Notes: generated by a model from the letters alone, not told the origin. Shown: positions 10,812-23,223, counted from the first letter of the stretch. The stretch: 64,000 bases of DNA from Fallopia convolvulus (GCA_964016875.1 OZ024720.1:20076242-20140241), one strand, 5' to 3'. Program-made: numbers and translations.

Positions 10812-13680
10812 CTACAACTTTAGCTTACCCAGATCAACCTTCTTCACAGGATATGTATATGCTTCATAGTTGATACTTTGTCCCAAGGTACTCAACTTGG
10901 TAAGAGTGGTTATTAGGTCAACCTGCTCAAGATACGGCGAAAATCACTGTCTTGAGAATAAAAAAGAGGAAACTAAATGATGAAATCAGTACACATACAC
11001 CAATACATCACACACCTCATAATCAGTTTGCGAAACAGTTTCTCTACTTCGCTGGTATTTCTGAACCCAAGGAGCAACATCAGGGTCTGTTGCCAGCAAG
11101 TTTTCCGTGGCCACCTGATCAGGACCCAAAAATGCAGACAGAACGGCAAGCTGGAAGAAACGGAGAACAACAAAGAGTCATCAAGTCAATGATCTCACAA
11201 CAATCAATACAGATTTGGCTTTACACTGTGAAAAAGGAGTACCTGGCGAGGACCAAGACCAACTGATGAGAACTTGTCTTTCATTTCCTGAACAGAAGCT
11301 TTGCCCCACTGGGGGACTCTTCCCTCAGGATCAGGCTCTTGTGCATCTGCTCTCCCAAATATCTTATCAAACTGACCCCACTGTTTCACAAGTAATCATC
11401 ATCATCATCATCACTTTATAAGATTTCTCGTACTACGATCCAATCTGAACATACAAGTAACTAGTAGACGCACACAGTAAAAATGGACGGCTGACCTGGC
11501 CATTTGAACCATAAGCAGTATATAGTAAACGCCCCTTTTCCTCATTGCCGCCACATTTACGAACAGCAGCATCCAGGAATGTAGATTTTATAGTTGCTTG
11601 AGCTGCACTAGCCACCACCACCAGCAAGATTAAGCCAGGAAAATAAAATTAAGAAAAACTTTTCAGTAAACAAAGGAAATAGATTAACATATACTCCCTC
11701 CGTCCCATAATGTTTGTCCGATTTCCTTTTCCGTCGTCCCAAAATGTTTGTCCACTTTCTTTTTATATCTATATTTTTCTTACAATATTACCCTCATCCA
11801 ATATCACCTTTATCTATACTATCCAATCAAAAATCTACTTCAAAACCCCTTTTAGTCATTTCCTTTTTTCTTTCTCTTTCTTCCCATCTCTATCCATCAA
11901 CATCACACTCTCTCTCCCATTCCTATTGGCTACTTTTTCTCCACTTTAATTTCTTAATTTGTGTGAAAACCGTCCTTTTGGACGAACATTATGGGACGGA
12001 GGGAGTACTAACTAACCTGCAAACTGTATGAGGTCTGCAAATGAGATAGGCCCACCTTCGGAGTATGAATCTATTTCCTTCTTCAATTCCTCCAACAAAC
12101 TCATAGCTGCAGAGAGCCCATTATTTTCAGGTCTGCCTATCTCTGAGCTTCAACAGACAGAATCCACAAACAAGAACGGAGCAAAGTAAATTTATAGGAA
12201 AACCTGCAGAAGGAATTGCAAAGCTTCTAACAACAAAGAAGAAAGAACCACACAACTCTTTTTTGGGCAAAGATTCTAAACAATGGAATGGGTTTTCCTT
12301 GCAATTTTGGTGAGGTTCTTTTGTTTGGTTATTAGTTAGTTGGGAAGCCTTGTCGATACTATGTGTCTATGAAATAGTGAGCTCTATCATTGTTAGTGAA
12401 CATATTTCTTAATGAAAAATCAAGAAAATTTTCTTCTCTCATTTAACAAAAACACTACCAAGTTAGAGTATTTTTCTTTCTTTGAGGCATAAGACACAGG
12501 TTCCATATAAAGGCTAAAAGCTATAGAAATGAGCTCCTTTTATTCAGATAAGCAATTTTAGAAGTACCTGAACCTTATTGATCCATTCGGACCTCCAGTT
12601 TTTGTGGCCTACAAAGTTAACACAAAGGAAATCAGTGCAAGCTGACATTTTCTCATTTACCTTACCCAAAGTGAAGAGAAATATATATTATAAACAGCCA
12701 TAGTCTGACCTTATCATAGGTTATAGCATCATTGAGAGCCAGAGTAAGAATGGGTGAAATGAGATCAGGATTAGCCTAAAAAGATGAATAAGCAGAAAAA
12801 ACTGTCAACAGAAGAATGTACTTACTGCACTAGGCTTAAATGGTACAAATTATATGAAGCATCCATGCTCACCTTAATAGCATTGTAAAGAGTTCCTTTG
12901 ACACTTGCTGTGATGAGTGATCAGTAGTCGCATAAAGCACACCAGACACACCCTTTTCAGTTCCAAAGACTAGACTACGAAATTGATAAAAAAAAAAAAA
13001 AAGCTGAAATGACATGATTGTTCTTCATAAACTCACACTGAAATTCAGACCTCTGCCGCCTTTGAATTAGATCAGCAGCATTGGCATTTTCGGCAAATAG
13101 CCCAGAGCTTCCAATCACAAACTGGCGACGAACAAATTAATTTAAAAAAAAAATTGATTTTACAAGCAATTATTGCGTGAAACTCCACGGATAAACATAC
13201 ATTACGGATCATCCTAGAATAGAAATGGAAACAATCTCACCATCCCCATCCCAGCAGAAAATGTAAGATCTCTCCTCCTGAATTGGCTCACTTCATCGCT
13301 GAAATAAGCTTCATTTTTGCTGCCACACTGAATTCCGCCCTGCTTAGAATGAATCGTCATTTAACGGACTCTCTAAACCAAGCTTTGACAAAGATAAATT
13401 TAAAAACGAAAATGTCGTGAACAAACCAACCTCCTGTGTGAAAACTTTGCCGGGAGAGCCTTGATTTCGATCAAAGTCGCAAGCATTTCGTATCACGAGG
13501 CGCTGCTTCGCTGTGTTTAATCTCTGTTGTTTCGTCAGTAAAATGTAAACTATAAGATCCCTGAACAGGAAAGTGAATAAGAAGGAAAATTCGTACCGAA
13601 AGGTTGACGGAAATGGGGAAAGAGGAGCCGAAGAAACGAAAGGGAGAAGCCCTGACTGGAACTACAACTGAAGACTCCAT
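10812..13680 (-). CDS. TL29: TL29, thylakoid lumen 29 kDa ascorbate-peroxidase-like protein (12 exons)
   Basis: Exons on the minus strand: 13680-13597, 13523-13431, 13342-13241, 13121-13039, 12903-12873, 12775-12710, 12608-12568, 12147-12017, 11602-11496, 11380-11243, 11150-11016, 10922-10812. Joined they give 373 codons plus TAG in one frame, with GT/AG at every junction as read. Recognition rests on blocks such as VRKCGGNEEKGRLLYTAYGS, DPEGRVPQWGKASVQEMKDK and APWVQKYQRSRETVSQTDYE, characteristic of TL29 (APX4). The N-terminus is a Ser/basic-rich transit peptide, then FRRRD (residues 80-84) and a hydrophobic stretch ending AENANA (to about 108): a twin-arginine lumen signal. TL29 belongs to the class I peroxidase fold but is known to lack peroxidase activity; it associates with photosystem II-rich membranes. 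It appears intact. The exon 5 start (12903) is the least certain junction. Confidence 0.95.
11694..12005. mobile_element. Stowaway-like MITE in a TL29 intron
   Basis: A 312 bp element flanked by TA (11692-11693 and 12006-12007). Its ends are inverted: CTCCCTCCGTCCCATAATGT at the left and the reverse complement at the right, about 25 of 26 bp matching. The left end has a second, internal copy of the CCGTCCCAAAATG-type motif. It occupies most of the intron between the eighth and ninth exons but leaves both splice sites untouched. Confidence 0.93.
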
Positions 13681-14500
13681 TAATTGCAGCTCCCCTTCAG
13701 CTTCAACTCCTTCAAGCGCAAACGATTAAAAAAAAAAAACAATATCCCGTGTATAGATGTTTTTTTTTTGAAAGGTCAATATCCCCAATATTTGGATGAG
13801 GTTCTCGATTTCGGGGCCTTATCCAATCCAAATATACATAAAACCATAATAATGACTAATGTGTTACACAAATTGGATTAAATTTGGTATATAGGTGTCC
13901 TACAAAATATTAAATTGACCAATAGCGAAGAAACTTTTTCAAAACGCACACCATAGTTTGGCATACAAGAAGCAAAAAAATTTGTTAATCAAGTTGCGGG
14001 TAGAATGGTTACCGTACAAAAATTCATCTTTAATGTGCTAATTAAATATTCTTTTTGTCTCTACTTTTCACCTTTCGCTCCAAGATCCTCTTCAATTTAG
14101 AATCTGTAAGACAATGGATACATGGACCTACTAATCCACCTCCGATGCTGAATCAAATGAGCAGTTTGTCGATAGGAACGTCGAGGTAAAATATAAAACT
14201 TGCTAGTGAGCTCAGTGAATATGAGTATGTTCATCATACATGACGAACACATGTATTTATAATAGAGGAAAGAGAGAGAGGAGATCGAAAATCTATCCTC
14301 TAGGGCCGACCAATAATGTTCAAGGTCCAACAAGCGATTTCTTATTCCCCAATCCACGCGTAAATTCTATATTTCGACTAAGATAGAATCTTCTATCATA
14401 ACAAATAACAACCATATTGAAATTTATACTAAAATATAATTAAAAACAATCACAATAAATAAAAATACCTTTATGATGGATAATAGCGAAAATAATAATG
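13681..14500. other. TL29 upstream region and unassigned DNA
   Basis: The first few hundred bases hold the TL29 5' UTR and promoter on the minus strand; no clear TATA box stands out. Poly(A/T) tracts occur at 13728 and 13760. Beyond about 13900 I see nothing recognisable. Confidence 0.4.
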
Positions 14501-16644
14501 GGAATTAATTTTACCCGCTCAAGGATTCCCCACTTAGATGTTAGTTACGTTAGAACGCAACTAAGACGTAAATACTCTAGAACCTATTCGAAGTGGCCAT
14601 GCGGATTAGTTGTCGGGTTCTCCTTAGCATGCGTGCGTTCATGTTTGGTTTCCCGATTTTTAGATACACTCATTAGAACAAGCAAAATAGAGAGAAGGGA
14701 GGACATAACGTTGAAAAAAGGTTCCCGAACGAGATTTTGTTTTAGAAAACAAATAAAAAAAACGAGCTTGTTCCATTAACCATTCTCAAAAATCGACATC
14801 CGTGCGAGGGGTTCCAAAAAAGAGCTTTATGTTGGCGATCCGTGACCGCAGCTACGTGGCCCACGGTCGCGATTGACAGATTGGTCACGACGATTAATTC
14901 ATGGCCGCGGTTTGCTCTATGGAAGTAACTTCTTCAAAAATGGGTGACATCCCGGGTCCGAGGGACGACATTCTCGTCAAGACTCTTCAAAGATTAGGCT
15001 CCCAAACGACCGCTGAGACCACTTAATACAACTTTTCAAATGCATGCTGAGCTATGCCATACACGGGGTCGCATGTGCTTCCCAAGACCCTTCGAAGTAT
15101 TGGTCACTGACTCGAAAATTACGGTATGTCACACATTGGGCTACGACCCGTTCAACTTCTCGTTGGTAGGGTGTGATCTGTATAGCTACAGTGTCTTGCC
15201 GATCCTCAGTGAAGTCGAGGTGGTCGGGAAGAGCTCGATGACTCTTCTATTGGCTTTCTCGAGGCACTTTTCGCATGTATGGCCGCCAATACTTTTGCAA
15301 ACTAACTAGAAATGCCAAGTTACAACCTCTAGCATGCATCTCGCATATGCCTTCATGGATCATGTATAAAAGAGGCTCATGTATAAAAGACCGACGATAT
15401 AGAATCTTTTTCAGCGATAGCCAAAACCTATGAGCCCATAAGAGAAATTTCCGGGATTTGGCGGTATCCGAAGGCAGGATGTTTTGACCCAAGTAACGCA
15501 TCAAGGGCCTTTTTCATCCGAGATCCTGCGCAGTTTCGCTTCCCGTGATCGCGACATCTGTAGAGGCGATTTCCGCGGTCACGAGTATGAGCATGTCATT
15601 GCTTGCGATTTCGATTGAGATGCCAATTGTTGGACATCCCGATACCTCGATGCGCGTCGAGGGCTTGAGTGAGCTTCCTACACGAGTAGCTAATATTACT
15701 AAGGCATCAACTGTTGATTTTTAGGGTATATAAACGGAATAGCATTTTGCATAAACAAGTTGAATTGAGAGTCGGTTCTTGTATAACAAGGCGGTTTGAG
15801 TAGACCTCGAAAGGTAATCTTGTGAGTAGACCTCGAAGGGTAGTTTCGTTGGGTGTAGACCATAAAAGTAATCACCACCGACCCATTAAAACATTTATTA
15901 AGATGACCGGATAAAGGCAACAAATCAGCCGATTAAAAATTGATCTTTCCTTCAACGAATATTGCCCCTATTCCATCCCAAGGGACACCGCAATATTGTT
16001 GTGAGATAAAACATACCAAAACGACAATAGAGATGTTGGCAAGACAGCTCTATCAAGATTAAGCGTACCTTATTCGAGTCCTACGACTCCTCCTCTTCCT
16101 TGACTTTGACGAAGTTGTTTTCCCATGATCCTAGTGGTTCTTCCTTTACTTGGACGAGACCATCGCGCCATGGAACTTGAGGTTCTTCTTTTACACGTAC
16201 TCGTGAAAACCTATCCATGATATCACACACTTGTGTTTGATTCTATAGTGAAAACGTTCACTCACACACACCCTAGTCTATGCCGACTACTTGTGTATAT
16301 TGAATACAATGTGTCTTCTTGTGTGTTTGAAATGGACAAACAACCAACCTATTTAAAGGCGTCCAAGGTTGTCCAATAACCACCTTAAGAGAAGTTATAA
16401 TTTTGTTGAGAGATTGAGAGGCTAAGAGTGATTTTATGGAAAGTTGTAACCAACTTGCCTTATCCATTTTCCTCTTTCCTTGTCATCATGGGAGGAGTCC
16501 AAAACCAGCCCAAATGGAGTCTGTTTTGCCGTCCAAATCCAGCCCATATAGGCCCAAAGAAATGGTCCAAAACTCCTTAGGAAATCCAATCCAAAAAGCC
16601 CAAACAAGGCCCATGCTCTAGTCCATGCTTGCGGCCCATCAAGC
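14501..16644. other. Unassigned, repeat-like region
   Basis: No recognisable domain in any frame, although the stretch 14820-15600 has higher GC than its surroundings. It carries paired GC-rich words (near 14835-14900 and 15540-15595: GGTCGCGA, GACCGC, CCGCGGTC) like the modules in the LTRs of this window. A TATTTAAA-like box near 16351 (minus orientation) and the overall texture suggest a decayed LTR retrotransposon, but termini were not found. Confidence 0.3.
15787..15870 (+). repeat. Short tandem repeat, about 27 bp unit
   Basis: The word GAGTAGACCTCGAA occurs twice about 28 bp apart, followed by a weaker third copy (GGTGTAGACC). Copies are imperfect. Confidence 0.55.
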
Positions 16645-16652
16645 CCAAGCGC

Positions 16653-16827
16653 CAGTGTTCTAAAAAACGCGAGGCGGACCCTGGGCGAAAAGGGACCGCC
16701 TAGTGCCTAGACGGCCTGAACGGTTTCCTTGGCAGTCCTAGACGGGTGCCTAGGCGGTCTAGAAGGCTAGGCGGGCAGGGACCTTCCAGCGCCTAGGCGG
16801 GGCCTAGAAGGGATTTTTAGAACAGTG
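16653..16827. mobile_element. hAT-type MITE, 175 bp
   Basis: Ends are inverted repeats: CAGTGTTCTAAAAA at the left and the reverse complement of CACTGTTCTAAAAA at the right. It is flanked by a perfect 8 bp direct repeat CCAAGCGC (16645-16652 and 16828-16835), diagnostic of hAT superfamily insertion. The body is GC-rich with repeated GCCTAGGCGG-like words. No transposase, so non-autonomous. Confidence 0.93.
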
Positions 16828-16859
16828 CCAAGCGCACACTCCATGGGCCAGCCCACCAT

Positions 16860-17060
16860 GGCCCATAGCAAGCTAGCATAGCTAGGTACCTAGCTAAGTC
16901 ACTTACCTAGTGTAGCTAGCCCTTAGCTAGTTGAGTTGGCTTGAGCTGCGTTTTAGCTCGTTGAGCTGACGTACAAGCTACTTGAGCTAACTTCAGCTGG
17001 TTTGAGCTTCCTTGAGGTAAAACCTAGCTACATGAGCTTCTTGCCAAGCTTGTTCTTTAA
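16860..17060 (+). repeat. Degenerate GAGCT/TAGCT-rich repeat
   Basis: Irregularly repeated TTGAGCT and CTAGCTAG words at roughly 10-25 bp spacing over 200 bp. No fixed unit length could be defined by eye. Confidence 0.5.
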
Positions 17061-18340
17061 GTCAAGACCTTATTGAAGCTTCTAGAACTAACTCTAAACT
17101 AGTTTGAAGCTTTAATACTCCTTTCTAGTATTCATAACTATGTGCCATCCTAATTTCAAGCTTTGATCCTTGCATAGTACATTCATCAAGCTTAGAGAAG
17201 CTTACAAACATTCATCAAAACTTGCACAAAGCTATAATACTCATTCACCAAACTCAAAACCAAACCTTAACTCAAATGCTCGGACTCAGCGCCTTGTGCC
17301 TAAACCTTAGGCGCGCTGCAACTACCTTGCACACACCCTAGGCGCGCCGCTTGTACCGTGCAACCATGGACGGGCCATAGCAACAGCATAAACGAGCCCC
17401 AAATAGCAACACACGCACCTCACAAGCAAGCATCGGTGCACCGAACTAGATTCGTGCAAGCGCGTGCACCGTGCACTAGCGCGTCTCCGCCGAGTGGCAA
17501 TGCCTAGCCGCAACCTAGCGATGCATGTGACTTAGTCACGCCCTCGTATTGTGCCTTTTCACACGAGGTTTTGTGCCTCGGTGTTTGGTGTGCATCCCTT
17601 GGATTTCTTTTCTATTTATGACCACTTTACTTCTCTTATCATATAATGGCAAGTCACTTTAGTCAATTTTCTCAATCGACATTTCCTTGTGACTTTTTTA
17701 ACTCAACATGCTTACAATGGGATTGATGACTTTTCACAAGTCACCTACATGAATGGACTTGCTTTTATCACGTGATCATTGTCCAAGCTCAATTCGTTTC
17801 AACTCTTCAGGATAGCTTTCGTTTTCTCCATATATTTGAGCATTTTTTTGGCTCTTTGGCTTCATAAATAAAATATATTTATCGTTATTTTTTTTTATAT
17901 ATTTTTATCTTGGTTTTTTAAGTAATTGTATAATTATTTTTTATTTTAAATATGTTGTGTTGGTTTGATGTTAAATATAAATTTATATAGATAAAAATGA
18001 ATTTAATAGTAAGAACTTGAAATAATAGGAATAAAAACTAATTTTTTAAAATATGAGGTAGGACCAGAATTTTTCTACTAGCTTGAAAAGATATAACTTT
18101 AATATATAGTTATAGATAGATTAATGAACTTTAATTCTTTGTATTAAAAAAGAAGATAAATCTATTTTATTTATAAAATATTTGAAAATACTTAAATACG
18201 TCATCATCTATAAAAATAGTCAAAGTTCTTTTCTCAAAATTAAAAATACTATTTTAGAGATGTAAATACCATAGGATAAACTAATTATTTAACCTTTTCT
18301 ATTAAAAAGGTTTTATATATAATGGGTTAGAAGTTACAAA
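17061..18340. other. Unassigned spacer
   Basis: The first 500 bp contain GC-rich words around GGCGCGC (17300-17360) without a coherent reading frame; from about 17850 the sequence is very AT-rich. No gene, RNA gene or transposon end was recognised. Confidence 0.35.
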
Positions 18341-18816
18341 CGACTTGGGTAAAGAAATGAACTCTCTTCCTCTTGCCCCCTTTCCTCGACTAAAATACAG
18401 GAAAAAACCCTAGATCCCAATTTATAGCTCTAATCGGTGCATTCATTCAATTCCTCCTACCACAAATGCATTCTTATGATGGAAAAAGCAACTATGTGGA
18501 ACCGATTTAGGATATAATACCCCAAAATTCTGAATTGGTGCGAGACGTTAAATACCATGGTGGACAATTTTTGACATGGATTGTCGCCGGTGGAAAGGAG
18601 TGGAATGAAAAAAATCCCCCTTCCCTACATAGGAGGCACCTAAAGAAGAGATATGGGCTATTGATGGTGGAGCCGAGCTCGATGTGAAGATTAGGGTTAA
18701 TAACCCTTCGTTATTATTCATCCCTTTGCAATCTTGGAGTCGTGGGGGCGATGGAGAGGCAGATAATGGCGTGGATTTCAGTAGGAGGAAGCCATGTAGA
18801 TGAAAACTGGGAGGAG
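18341..18816. other. Pre-insertion locus left of the CACTA element
   Basis: Moderately GC-rich, gene-like DNA that continues at 21141 once the CACTA element and one GAG are removed. The long minus-strand frame across 18548-19033 runs through the transposon end and is not a natural gene. Product unknown. Confidence 0.35.
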
Positions 18817-18835
18817 CTCTAGTACAAACGTTGGG

Positions 18836-19165
18836 GGTGGATACCAATTTTTTAAAGAAAAGGATACCAGTTTTTGAACTGGTATAAATGGAAGTGGTAT
18901 CCACCCCTCGGATATCGATTTTATAAAGTATGGTATCTAGGAAGTCTCGCATACTGGTTTTTATTGTGTGGTATCTGAAAAATCTCGCATACCAGTTTTT
19001 AAAAAAAACTAGTATCCTTGTAGAGACATACATATACCTGTTTTATGAAAAACTGGTATCCTTGTACAAACTATTGGATACCATTCTTTTCGAGAATAGG
19101 TATCCATCATTTTTATGAAAAATTATTTAATATCCTATATATCATTTTTTTATTAAGCCGGTATC
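18836..19165. repeat. CACTA subterminal repeat array, left
   Basis: At least ten copies of GGTATCC/GGATACC-type words in both orientations, separated by AT-rich spacers, next to the left terminus. Confidence 0.85.
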
Positions 19166-20849
19166 CATATATATATATTCAACATAAAAAAATATGCCTT
19201 TCGAACAAATTTTTTCACCTGTAACAACAATCTCAATTATGCTTTTTCAAAAGTAGCATAAACATCATTTAACACATCATTTATTTTCACCTACAACCAG
19301 CAATCTCACTTGTTCTTTTCTAAAAGTAGCATAAATCTCATTAACATAAAATGAAACAACAATACATACTAAGTTCACAAAAATAGCATAGATCATTTAT
19401 GTATGTTGGTCAACACATGTATCTAGCTACTGTGCCATAAAAAAGAGTCAGATGTTTCATTCAACTATGAAATTCATTTGAAGCGATATCAACTAAGCAT
19501 TTAAAATCCCCAACTCCAATCATATTCCGCTTTAAATCTTATAATGCGACAAACTCATGACCTCCAACTAAAGAAAGGTAGAAGATGTTCAATACATTCT
19601 TCTATTACTTCAAAAATCTCCTCCTCGTTGCATGTTTCAAGTGAAGGTGATAAATATTGCATAAACAACACAAATTAAGTTTAGATAAAAAAATTTAAAG
19701 CATTATACACAATGTAGTTTTTAGCTGAATAACATACCGAAGTAGGAAATTTTGTAACACCAGCTTGCAATATATCTCTCATGAAGCGACAAACAAACAA
19801 CCCACATGAAATGTTATCAAATTGTTGAGGGTACTTGCACAAGAAAAGAAAAGACTTGGTTAATCATCAAACTTATTTCTAGAAATATCAGTTCCTAACT
19901 AATTATGTAAAGTTCTTGACATATTATTTCTACTTTATTTGTCACTTTTAGGCTCAAGTTTATAATTTTTATAATCCAATCTTGAGCTTAAACTCTAAGG
20001 ACGAAATGATATATTAAGTTTTCCAAAGAATTGAGAAAATAAATGAAGTTTTCCACTCAAACTCCCAAACCAAATTAGCAACAAAATACTCAATTGAGAA
20101 AATAAATGAAGTTTTCCAAAGAATTATTAAAAGAACAAACAATCCAAGTGAACCTCAATTGAGATAACATTCATCCACCTCACTAATCAATTCTTTTCTA
20201 AACTGTTCAGGACGATATACATTAGCCTGTCACATTTTTGGTACAAATGCGCTTGAACACTCAAGGACAGTGGATGATGTCAAGCCTATTTACATCCCTT
20301 TGTAAGGGTTGTGCCAAGGTTAGTAACAGACTTGAAAATGATGTTAGAGTTGGCATGCATTTTGCAAATTGACCCATTAACATTTAAACACACATACACT
20401 GATAATGGAGATGGACCACAAATACACAATCTTGCAACTGATTGCTTACATACACACGAAAATAAAATAGCAAAACCACAACAAGAACACGTGAATCAGA
20501 ACCCATAAATCTGCTTAATTTCTTATTTTTCAAAATAGATTTGTCTGACTTACAATAGGTCAGGGAGAAGGCAAGAGATCCGAGATGGAGAGGGGGTGAA
20601 GGTGTGGTGGTCGGCGAACGACACGAACAAGCAAAGCAAGAAATCAGCAATGCGAAGTTGGCGAGAGGACGGTGGTGCTCTGGTGGCGCAGGGGAAGTCA
20701 GCGAGAGGCCGGTGGCGTGCCGATGCGTAGGAGTTTAGTGTTCAGAGAAACGAGAGAGGTGGTGGGATGGGCAGTGGAAAAAACGTAATAGAACTATAAA
20801 CCTTAATCGATTTTTGGACTGAAATAAATGTTTTTTCTTTAAAAAAATT

Positions 20850-21115
20850 TTGAACACGGATACCACTTTCTTATAAAAATGGTATGCAAGATAAGTGCCA
20901 GATACCATTTTATTATAAAATTGGTATGCGTAATTTAAACTCGGATACCAGTTTTCCGAAATAGTGGTATGCGAGTGGAAAGTTGGATACCGTTTATTTT
21001 TTTAAAAAGGTATCCATTTGCTTTTATTATTTTTACATATCGGTTTTTTAATAAAAATGGTATGCAAGAGAATAAACGGATACTAATTTTTTTAACCGGT
21101 ATCAAATTTTGGGTA
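20850..21115. repeat. CACTA subterminal repeat array, right
   Basis: Repeated GGATACCA, GGTATGCGA and GGTATCC words in both orientations adjoining the right terminus, matching the left array. Confidence 0.85.
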
Positions 21116-21140
21116 TCTACCCCGGACGTTTTTACTAGTG

Positions 21141-21927
21141 GAGCTTCCCTCTCCTCTCTCGAACAACCGAAAGGGGTGACGATCTTCGATATCTCACAAG
21201 TCATATTCTCCCAATCTATCTCTTGCTAAATTTAATTTGAATACTTTGAGCCCTATTTCCTGGATTACTGGCTATAATTTGACAAGCTGGATTGACCAAC
21301 TCCTCACACAATCACATACTCTCATAATTTGTTCCCCTCTGATATTCTTGTTGAAAATGTTAATCTCCCTATTAGGAGAGAAAATTGCCTAAGCTCCCTT
21401 GTGAATGGCAAAAAATCCTTCAAATATGTTTCTTGGTATATTGAGAAAGATATGTTGAGGTATTTTTCAGTCGTTTACCTATCAAAGAATCCTAACTTGA
21501 ACAACTAAGTAGAATGGTAAGTAAGGGTTGATCCCACAAAGACTTGTGCATTTATGTTTTACTTGTGTGCCAAGTAACCAAAGTATGGGTGGTTTTTGTG
21601 AATGATTATCTAATCTAAGATGCAAACTAAAACTAACTATGAATGCAAGGATGATTATAAATATAATAGAGACAAGTGTGTTCAACTAGTTAAATTAATC
21701 CATCGTAAATATGCTTATTGATCATTGATTCTCTTGATTCTAACTTCACTTGAATAATCTATCGTGGATTATTATCCAAACTTTATATTTAGTTGAAAGA
21801 GCTAACAGTATGAACAACCATAATCATCTAACAACCTAGAAAAGCGTCTAGATTCAATTAAACAACAAATTTACGAGTCAAGTATCGATAAAAACAACCA
21901 CTTGAAGTAAACAATCATTCAAGTTAA
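21141..21927. other. Right side of the pre-insertion locus, then LTR-like DNA
   Basis: To about 21430 the sequence continues the locus interrupted by the CACTA element; a frame with FPSDILVENVNLPIRRENCL is visible but not recognised. From about 21440 the texture changes to that of a gypsy LTR (GTTGATCCCACAAAGACTTG and similar, from 21528), probably an older LTR fragment of another family, cut by the family 2 LTR at 21928. Confidence 0.35.
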
Positions 21928-23223
21928 TGTTGAAAGGGTTTATTGACAACAAATAAATTTATAGTCAAGATCCCGTTGTGTATAGTGAAGTTAGGTTCGT
22001 CCACGAGAGAAAGTCATGTACCAAATTTTGTTACTTAGAACGCAAGCAATCAACAAAAGCTAGGGTTTTTAGCAAGGAAAGAGAAATTCTAAGGTAAACG
22101 TATCCCCGTAACAACAATCATGCATACCAACGCTTACGAAACATAAAGATCATGCTTTTTTCACATAAAGGCGTCAACTTTCGTCAACTAAAGCAAGTAA
22201 ATCAACTAACTTTCGTTCAATAAGTAAACTTACTATATATCTCTTTTACTTCAACTAAGATTGATCCGCTTTCGCTTCAAAACCCTAATTGACTATTCTG
22301 ATCCAAAGTTTTCGCTTTCGCTTTAACAATGAATGAGAAATTCCTATCTACTTTCATTTCAAGGATTAAGAGCAAGATAATATAGTCATGCAATAAGGAC
22401 AATCAAGACAAGATCATATACAAGCATGCACAACCATTGTTGGGTTTAACCCCAACCTTAGTGAGAGAAGACTACTCACTAATCATAATTAAGAACAACT
22501 GAATTAAATAAAAGAGAAAGCTTACAACCGAATCCACAACGAAACTTATCTCCAAGAAACACCAAAAAGTCGCCTTCCCTCTCACACGCGTCTCTCTCTC
22601 TACTCCTACCCTAAACTAGATTAATTGATTGGATTGATAATTGGTAGAGAAAAACAAAGGCTAGACAAGAGTATTTATTGAAAAAAACCTAATCTATCTA
22701 AAGCTATCTACAAGGAAATAAATCTCTAAAAGATATATCACTTAAGGAAACTATTTAAAGGGATAAAATAACAATAATTGCGCCAACTCGGACGAGGAGT
22801 ACTTCGGTACTGACCTTGTTACCCTCGGTACCGAGCTTGTTCAACACTGCGAACAGCTTAGAGTAAAACTTCCGTAGCGGGTTCATTACACCTCCGTTTG
22901 ATTTGATTCTTTCTCCTATGTCTTTGTAACGAATTTCTATAATTCTTTCCAAGTTCAAACTTGATCTTTAATGTCTTTGTGAAATTCATTCTTTGATCTT
23001 TTCCTTAAGTGTTTCTCCTCGGTTTTGCTCCTTTCCTCAAAATTAAAGTGCTCCAACCAGCTTCTAAAACCTACAAAAACACCATCAAAGCTTATGTAGA
23101 CTCCATATATTAAGAAATTACAAAAACCTACATAAACGACTGAAAAAAAAACACAAAACTAAAGAAAAAGACTCAAAGACACTAAAACACACCCTAAAAA
23201 CATGACTAAAAAGGCGGACATCA
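21928..23223 (-). mobile_element. Family 2 LTR ii (3' LTR of the left unit)
   Basis: Read on the minus strand it starts TGATGTCCGCC (at 23223) and ends AAACCCTTTCAACA (at 21928), 1,296 bp. It is directly preceded by a purine tract AGTATGGGGTA and a hairpin (23243-23260), as a 3' LTR should be. It carries family 2 palindromic modules near 22795-22850 and a TATTTATTG box near 22672. Confidence 0.88.

Larger units (their letters stand above)
18817..21140. mobile_element. Non-autonomous CACTA (En/Spm-type) element, copy 1
   Basis: The 2,324 bp element is flanked by the 3 bp duplication GAG (18814-18816 and 21141-21143). The right end read inward is CACTAGTAAAAACG; the left end is CTCTAGTACAAACG, one base off the CACTA hallmark, and similarity continues for about 30 bp. 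Subterminal arrays of GGATACCA/TGGTATCC words in both orientations occupy about 18836-19165 and 20850-21115, the transposase-binding architecture typical of CACTA elements. The core (about 19170-20850) contains no recognisable transposase. A GC-rich patch at 20570-20780 could be captured host sequence. An almost identical second copy starts at 61810. Confidence 0.92.

Noticed and set aside
10812..13680. TL29 as an active ascorbate peroxidase
   Set aside because: The sequence matches TL29 by its conserved blocks, and that family is known to lack peroxidase activity despite the peroxidase fold.
18548..19033. Minus-strand open frame of 161 codons
   Set aside because: It runs through the left end of the CACTA element and joins two unrelated DNAs. 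Another such frame occurs across 61379-61945, fusing integrase with CACTA DNA.
20311..20508. 65-codon frame inside the CACTA core, repeated at 63305
   Set aside because: It is repeated only because the whole element is duplicated. No transposase or other motif, and no codon signal that sets it apart.
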